Source: Eimeria necatrix (lineage: Eukaryota; Apicomplexa; Conoidasida; Eucoccidiorida; Eimeriidae). Taken from it: a DNA stretch of 11,876 bases. Made by a program: the position numbers and the translations under genes. Under the pieces are notes generated by a model that was given only the letters and a program-made list of their open reading frames with translations, ran no database searches and had not been told where the DNA came from. This document shows, piece by piece, positions 7,480 through 11,876 of the stretch. The first letter of the stretch is position 1. Every line of letters starts with the position of its first letter. Location: assembly GCF_000499385.1 (NCBI RefSeq), contig NW_013651915.1, forward strand, positions 1-11,876. Reading direction: 5' to 3'.

Positions 7480-7537
7480 AGGCGCGATCAGGTAGGGTTC
7501 GAGTTAAGTTGAACTCGTTGTCCAACCTGATAGCCTT
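7480..7537. repeat. Imperfect nested hairpin
   Basis: Outer arms ATCAGGT (7487-7493) and ACCTGAT (7525-7531) are exact complements. Inner arms CGAGTT and AACTCG pair around a short loop centred near 7509. AGGC outside the left arm can pair with GCCT outside the right arm. The pairing is interrupted by unpaired bases. It sits just beyond the end of the inverted satellite fragment. Function unknown. Confidence 0.5.
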
Positions 7538-7595
7538 TGCAATCTGAGAGCTTTTGTATATCGCAGCAGTACCGTAACAATTACGTAAAGCTTTC

Positions 7596-7796
7596 GTGGC
7601 GACCACTGGAGAGCTAAAGTTGCAAGCTTATACACAAATTTCCCCAAATTGTGGGAAAAACTGCATTCTGGTGGCCCTAATTTGCCGTGGGAAATTTGAT
7701 GGAGGCCAGCATTTAGATCCAGCGTGTAAAGCTACTAATAAGCTGTCGTTATCCCATCACTGCGACGGGACAGTTTGCGTTTTCCGATCTCATTAG
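7596..7796 (+). CDS. Weak Cys-rich ORF
   Basis: The frame is open to TAG at 7794-7796 and contains six cysteines in about 40 residues, with segments such as SPNCGKNCILVALICRGKF and HHCDGTVCVF. It has no ATG start (GTG at 7596; an in-frame TAA lies a few codons further upstream), so it would have to be an internal or last exon. The cysteine pattern does not match the coccidian SRS fold that I would first suspect, nor another disulfide-rich family I can name. Kept as a low-confidence note only. Confidence 0.12.
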   Translation: MATTGELKLQAYTQISPNCGKNCILVALICRGKFDGGQHLDPACKATNKLSLSHHCDGTVCVFRSH

Positions 7797-8012
7797 CCGT
7801 CATCATTCACCTAAAGGCTGCCGCCTTTTCGTAAAGTGCATCGGTTCAGACTGAGCTTCGGATTGTATGCTTTAAGTTACACGGCATTTTGCTGCTCCAC
7901 GAACCTTCAACTTCCGCAGCTTAGTTACCGCACTACTACCACAAAAATGCAGTTGTTACGCCGGCGGTTCCATATTTCAAGACAGTTATTCACAAAGATG
8001 AGCTAAGATTCG

Positions 8013-8040
8013 TGCTGCTTCAATACCATTTGAAGCAGCA
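8013..8040. repeat. Perfect 11-bp inverted repeat, 6-nt loop
   Basis: TGCTGCTTCAA at 8013-8023 is the exact complement of TTGAAGCAGCA at 8030-8040, separated by TACCAT. A stem of this length with a short loop is mildly unusual by chance in 12 kb. No T-run follows that would suggest an RNA polymerase III terminator. Confidence 0.7.
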
Positions 8041-8175
8041 GTAGCTACATCTGTTACGACCGTGCAGCCTCCGCCGCTACCTGTATGGGGAAGATGGTGG
8101 GCAGCCGAGACCGCGGAGTGCGAGCCAGGCAAGGGCCATTTGAAAAATTGAGTTGGTTTAAATAAACAAGAATAA

Positions 8176-8328
8176 ACTTGCTTTAAATTGATCAAAATTC
8201 GAAAAAAAAGGCGTGAATGCTTCAATCATCAGATACAAGCGGAGGAACGCTACATAGAGGACTTGGGGACCCTGTTTGACTTCGAGCTCGAATGGCAGGA
8301 AAAACTGGCAGTGCACCAAATACTTTGA
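8176..8328 (+). CDS. Possible exon rich in charged helix-forming residues
   Basis: The plus frame is open from 8176 (after TAA) to TGA at 8326-8328, giving 50 codons. After a Lys/Arg-rich start over an A8 run, the translation reads QIQAEERYIEDLGTLFDFEL then EWQEKLAVHQIL, which looks like a charged amphipathic helix. TTCAATCATCAG, ending at about 8231, is a plausible 3' splice site just before the best part. There is no ATG. An overlapping minus-strand ORF (8158-8409) competes. Too short for family recognition. Confidence 0.18.
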   Translation, partial: TCFKLIKIRKKRRECFNHQIQAEERYIEDLGTLFDFELEWQEKLAVHQIL

Positions 8329-8865
8329 AGGGCTATAGCAAATCACTTTATCGAAATAACTGTACCAAAAATGCCGACCTGACACTTTCCTAGAACCCAA
8401 GCACCACAAAAGCCAACACCCAAAACAGCTCCACAGCCATCAATAGATGATGAAACGGGACATGCTTACGTGCCTCACCCTCAGTTACCACTGCTGCAAG
8501 ATGGCATTGAGGGCGTCCGTTAACAAGAGGGCAACGCGACCGTAAGAGTTCGTGCATCGTGTGTGGTAAGGTGAATGATTATAAATCATGCTAACTCGCT
8601 TCGCTTGTACTTAACAGTCGTAGATGCAGTCTCCACTTATACCAATGAATGGTCTGCTGTCTCGCGCTGTTGGTGTTGCTAGACGTAATTAATGCATGAC
8701 TACCTGTTACCAAGAAACACGCATAAACTCGAAAGAAGTCGTGAGAAAATAAAGAAAAAAATTGGAGGAAAGAGCTCACGCCAGGTTTACTGAATTTCTC
8801 CTGGCCGCCTAGCATGTCGTGCAGCTGGCTTTGACCAGCCTCCCGTTGCAGCGGTCCCGTAAAGT

Positions 8866-9060
8866 GTGGAAAGTTTTCACCACAAAGTGACTTTAGATTA
8901 CAAGCATGCTTCGCTCTGTGCAGAACGCATCCGGAGTGCGGTCAACCGCTGCAACAAGGTGGAAGCCAAATCGCGTCACATTTGCGAGCAGCTAGGAGCT
9001 AAGGTTCTGCATCCTGAACACTCACGCAAACACAACAGCAACAACCATTGGGAACGATAG
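8866..9060 (+). CDS. Possible exon, helical and His/Asn-rich, no ATG
   Basis: The frame is open for 64 codons from just after TAA (8860-8862) to TAG (9058-9060), with GTG as first codon. The translation has an amphipathic helical core (CAERIRSAVNRCNKVEAKSR) and a polar His/Asn-rich end. It would have to be an internal or terminal exon. No convincing acceptor fixes its start. It may belong with the 8176-8328 or 9204-9440 candidates on the same strand, but I could not define splice pairs joining them. Confidence 0.16.
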   Translation: MESFHHKVTLDYKHASLCAERIRSAVNRCNKVEAKSRHICEQLGAKVLHPEHSRKHNSNNHWER

Positions 9061-9180
9061 AGAATATCCGTTGCAAAACTTGCTACGCAAGGGCGTGAAA
9101 ACATCGGATAACACAAGAGCTCTTTCTTGTATTTTCCAGAGTCTCCCTCAGTCAAAGATATGTTGCTTTTCCTTGCAAAC

Positions 9181-9254
9181 GGCCGCTAGCTCGGATCGCA
9201 GCGATGGACAAGGCTAAGATAGCCTTGTCCATCGCTGCGATCTCAGCTAGCGCC
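9181..9254. repeat. Long near-perfect foldback (hairpin-forming inverted repeat)
   Basis: Bases 9194-9215 are the exact reverse complement of 9221-9242: 22 paired bases around the 5-nt loop AAGAT (9216-9220). After a two-base mismatch the pairing resumes with GCTAGC/AGCTAGC-type sequence, and one bulged base separates a further GGC/GCC, so each arm is about 35 nt. Such a structure has essentially no chance of arising randomly in 12 kb. As RNA it would be a hairpin of microRNA-precursor size; as DNA it could extrude as a cruciform. It also encodes the start of the ORF at 9204-9440 on the plus strand. No transposase or terminal duplication is seen beside it. Confidence 0.96.
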
Positions 9255-9440
9255 TATCTTGAAGCAGATGTCTCTCCTCGTTTCAGCAGGAAGATAAATA
9301 TGTTGGAGGAATCATCGGGCGTTCATTCCCAGAGTGCATCGACACCATGGAAGAGACACCAGCTCCCTACGTCTCGTCTTGCGGGACTTGCCCTCGTTTT
9401 GGTCGCATTGGCTGTAGACATTGCAGTCATGAAATGTTAA
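9204..9440 (+). CDS. Small ORF with two hydrophobic segments, starting in the foldback
   Basis: ATG at 9204 lies in the left arm of the foldback and opens 78 codons to TAA at 9438-9440. The N-terminus, read across the foldback, is a short hydrophobic segment (KIALSIAAISASAYLEA) that could act as a weak signal peptide with cleavage after ASA. The centre is Ser/Arg/Pro-rich. The C-terminus is a membrane-like segment (LAGLALVLVALAVDIAVMKC) that runs to the last residue. The frame is also open upstream past a 3' splice-like site (CTTTCTTGTATTTTCCAG, ending at about 9139), so 9204 may be internal. No family recognised. The palindrome would fold in any mRNA and cover this start codon. Confidence 0.3.
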   Translation: MDKAKIALSIAAISASAYLEADVSPRFSRKINMLEESSGVHSQSASTPWKRHQLPTSRLAGLALVLVALAVDIAVMKC

Positions 9441-10189
9441 ATATCACTCAAGGGTTCTTCGCTTGACCGAAAACACAACTTTTGCGGGAGAAGCCCTTCA
9501 GTCCAATATATATCTACATGCTCGGTAGGCTTTCAAGTGCATGCAGATATTGTTGCCATTTTATTTCACATTGCAGCATATACAGGCAACCTGCGCTCCA
9601 TGACACCCCGGAATATTATGAGCTGAATTGAGAAGGCACTGTTCAGCAAAGGCATCCCTTCAGCTGCTTTTAGCGTGCAAAGACAATGCTAGAGGCAGAG
9701 CAACAACCGATGTTTCAACTTCATACCTAGTCATCCTTCTAATCCTTGAAACAGCAACTGCATTTGTACCGGCAAAACACTGGTGCTTTCAATGTTCTCA
9801 GAATGTGAGGAGACACTGCTAACTTCGCATGACCATACCGGAACAACAGTGATCTTTGGAGCTCAAAAATGACACTGAAAAAGAACGTAGAGCAGGTCCT
9901 TGAATTTACGCTCCATTAATTGTTTCCCTTCACCCGGCGAACCAGACCAAGCACGGGCCAAACTGGCAAACCGCAAGTTTTGCAAAGCTGAGGGGAGGCT
10001 TTGGCGCTGCAGTGGCGCAAAAAAAAATGATGCCATGTGGGTGGAAGAAATGGCGACAAGGTATTGTGGATTTCCTTTAATGGTGGCAGCGATAACAATA
10101 TTTTAAATGACATCCTTTGGCCTGCAGAAAATATGCTAGAATTCAAGCCAAGTGCAACTCAGTCGTAGTGGGAAAACACTAGTCGCTGT
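9441..10189. other. No gene supported
   Basis: Two short plus ORFs (9628-9822, 9900-10106) and a minus ORF (9916-10146) exist without start, signal or splice support. TGCATGC occurs at about 9539, and an A9 run at about 10019-10027. The translations of 9628-9822 and 9916-10146 share HCSAKAS, but the nucleotide similarity behind it is short and weak. Confidence 0.5.
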
Positions 10190-11519
10190 GGCTCCAGTAT
10201 TTGGAGGGCGAAGGAAATGTGCTTGTATGGGATGTGTCGTATGAAATGTCGAGGCGGGGCGTGCGTGGGCGCAGTGAATGCTTGAATTGGGGCTGCGTGA
10301 GGCATCGCGTATTGCGCGGTCTGTAGTGCTATGTGGCAGACCACTAAGGCGCCTCGTCTAAACTCTGGGTAGCACAGTATTTTGCCGAGCTGGCAAAGCT
10401 TCTAGTGATAACGTGGCAAACGGTGTGCTTCAAATAATATCCAATGATAGAGGAGACGGTAATGGCGAGAATTTTCTGCGACTTCCGTGCTAGAAGCTCC
10501 CCTGACTGAGGTGTGGGTCATGGCGAGTGGAACCTTTTAACATTGAGAGTGTTGCACGCACAGAACACTCTCTGGACCGGCGCGCAGTTTAGTGGGAGTG
10601 CAGCAGTGTGACTGGCTGGCGGCTGCACTGTTTGGAACGTACAAGACGTGTGTTGTGTCCATGGAATGTGTCAAATGAAGGGTCGAGCCGCGACGTAGGA
10701 GTTAGCAGTGTGTGGCATGGCAGAGGGAGCTGCGGGAATGACTTCGCAGCGTTGGCAGAGGAGCTCGTGGCGAGGGACAATGTTTTGCTTCGTGTGTGTT
10801 GGAAGCTGCGTTGACGGAGGTGTTGTCATGGCGAGCGGAACTAGGAGCATGCGAAGAACTGAAAAGAAGACACTCTCGAGTGGCGCGGAGCTTAGTGGAG
10901 GTGGAGCAGTGTGATGTGCTGATTTCTGAGTTGAAATGCGCCGATGGTGTGTTGCTTGCGTGGAGTGTGTCATATGAAAGGTCTCGCCGCGACGTACGGG
11001 TTAGCAGTGTGTGACGCGGCGAAAGGAGCTGCGGGAATGACTTCGCCGCATTTGCAGAGGAGCTAGTGGTGAGAGACGATGTTTTGCGTTGTGCGTGTTG
11101 GACGCTCCGATGGTGGAGGTGTTGTCATGGCGAGCGGAACTAAAGACATGGAGAGAGGTGCGTGGACAGAACATTCTGTGGAGCAGCCCGAAGTTTTCTG
11201 GGAGTGGAGCAGTGTGAATCGCTGATGGCTGCACTGTTTGGAACGCACAGGACGTGTGTTGTGTATATGGGGTGTGTCATTTGAAGGTTGATCCACCACG
11301 TACGAATGCGCAGTGTGTGAAGTGGCAGAGGGAGCTGGGGAGAATAGCTTCGCCGCGTTGGCAGACGGGCTAGTAATCAAGGACAATATTTTGCGTTGTA
11401 AGTGTTGTATGATGCTCTGATGGAGGTGTTGTCATGGCGAGCGGAATTGGAGATATGAAAAGGGTTGCATGAACAGAGTATTACCGTGGTCGGAGTCGAG
11501 CAGCAAGGTAGAACAGCAC
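10190..11519. repeat. Tandem satellite array, period about 300 bp
   Basis: The block GTCATGGCGAG(C/T)GGAA recurs at 10517, 10825, 11124 and 11431, giving monomers of 308, 299 and 307 bp. Other blocks recur in the same order: GAGCTxGTGGxGAG, a GTTTTGCxTxGTG segment, GTTAGCAGTGTGTG (10701, 11000; degenerate near 11306), and GTGTGTCAxxTGAA. The left part (about 10190-10516) matches the same order more weakly and partly repeats one segment twice, so it is a diverged or rearranged monomer. The last monomer is truncated at about 11519. Size and dispersed behaviour recall the roughly 350-bp satellites of coccidian genomes, but identity with a named satellite cannot be shown here. Short minus-strand ORFs over the array start with TTG and simply repeat with the monomers. 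Confidence 0.9.
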
Positions 11520-11876
11520 TAATCTGGATGACATAAATTTGTTTCAAGCGCGCACCCTGCTGTGTCCTTTAGTATTCGGTCTGCTGACAAAAATTTGAGC
11601 GCCTACGAGTATGCTCATGCTGCTACTCTAAAACGCACCGTCGTAAATACTGGTTTCACATGGTTTTGTCACGCGTGAGCCTCGTCAGAAGAAAATCGAG
11701 AACGCAGAACGTTAATCAAATAAAGGCTATACACTGCTGCAACCCGTTACTACCGTAGAAAGCGTTGCGCGTTTTTATTCCCTACAAAGTGGGCTTCTCA
11801 CTTCTATGTCAATCTGCTCTGTACGTGGAAAGCCTTGGTAGAGAACAATCCCTATGCAGGAAAGAGGAAAGGCTAC
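11520..11876. other. No gene supported; right flank of the satellite
   Basis: Sequence after the truncated last monomer shows no similarity to the satellite, no defensible open frame and no telomere-type repeat. AATAAAG at about 11719 resembles a polyadenylation hexamer but has no gene to serve. Confidence 0.5.

Noticed and set aside
7486..7520. Possible tRNA B-box (GGTTCGAGTT) suggesting a tRNA or SINE
   Set aside because: The final C of the B-box consensus is missing, no A-box lies at the right distance, and no cloverleaf could be drawn. The bases belong to the nested hairpin.
9628..10020. Inverted similarity between about 9635-9663 and 9985-10013, visible as a shared HCSAKAS in opposite-strand ORFs
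   Set aside because: Only about 21 of 29 bases agree and the similarity stops on both sides. Several matches of that quality are expected by chance in a window this size.
10796..11014. Plus-strand ORFs across the satellite (also 10608-10814 and 10708-10914)
   Set aside because: Frames differ between monomers and the translations are low-information Gly, Ser and Arg mixtures created by the repeat.
10589..11386. Similar minus-strand ORFs recurring in the satellite (both opening with SL, TS and SANAAK-like residues), also present across the solitary copy at 7204-7420
   Set aside because: They share a frame because the monomers share sequence. They begin with TTG, not ATG, and their ends shift with monomer changes. 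There is no sign of selection on the protein.
1..11876. CRISPR array, prokaryotic operon, integron or phage content
   Set aside because: No short regularly spaced direct repeats, no compact same-strand genes and no recognisable phage or mobile-element protein were seen.

Overview
The window looks like gene-poor, repeat-bearing DNA from a eukaryotic nuclear genome. It has no closely packed long ORFs, no Shine-Dalgarno-led operons and no recognisable prokaryotic or organelle gene. Base composition is close to balanced. Several short open stretches are bounded by intron-like signals (GTGAGT donors, pyrimidine-rich CAG or TAG acceptors). A satellite with a period of about 300 bp, TGCATG/GCATGC motifs and many short secretory-type ORFs would fit a coccidian apicomplexan of the Toxoplasma/Neospora/Hammondia type. 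That identification is an impression from sequence style, not a match to a known gene, and I recognised no gene by name.

Repeats are the best-supported content. (1) A tandem satellite covers about 10190-11519, with well-aligned monomers of 308, 299 and 307 bp, a divergent leading part and a truncated last monomer. (2) One isolated monomer of the same satellite lies in the opposite orientation at about 7204-7420, some 3 kb from the array. (3) A near-perfect 74-nt foldback lies at 9181-9254, with 22 perfectly paired bases on each side of a 5-nt loop and pairing continuing beyond. (4) A 72-bp tandem duplication lies at 6524-6657. (5) Two weaker hairpins lie at about 7480-7537 and 8013-8040.

Coding content is uncertain. 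With roughly balanced base composition, several ORFs of 100 codons or more are expected by chance in 11.9 kb, and the longest here (188 codons, minus strand, 5166-5732) is only mildly exceptional. The best protein candidates combine an open frame with a signal peptide, a membrane segment or a splice signal. They are a 141-residue minus-strand protein with signal peptide and membrane segment (1970-2395); a small plus-strand secreted protein whose frame is broken in a T5 run (1484-1736); a possible two-exon plus-strand membrane protein (5119-5292 joined to 5511-5890); a minus-strand terminal exon with a textbook acceptor (3994-4159); a 62-residue signal-peptide ORF (452-640); and a 78-residue ORF that starts inside the foldback (9204-9440).

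Layout: 1-352 nothing supported; 353-1276 possible plus-strand exons; 1484-1736 broken secretory ORF; 1970-2395 minus secretory ORF; 2420-3407 no gene supported; 3408-4773 a run of minus-strand exon-like ORFs; 5119-5890 plus-strand two-exon candidate; 6242-6657 weak ORF ending in the tandem duplication; 7204-7420 inverted satellite monomer; 8176-9440 weak exon-like ORFs and the foldback; 10190-11519 satellite; then unannotated sequence. I see no operon, pathway or shared system linking these ORFs. At most they could be remnants or members of lineage-specific small secreted/membrane protein families, which often lie near satellites in such parasites.
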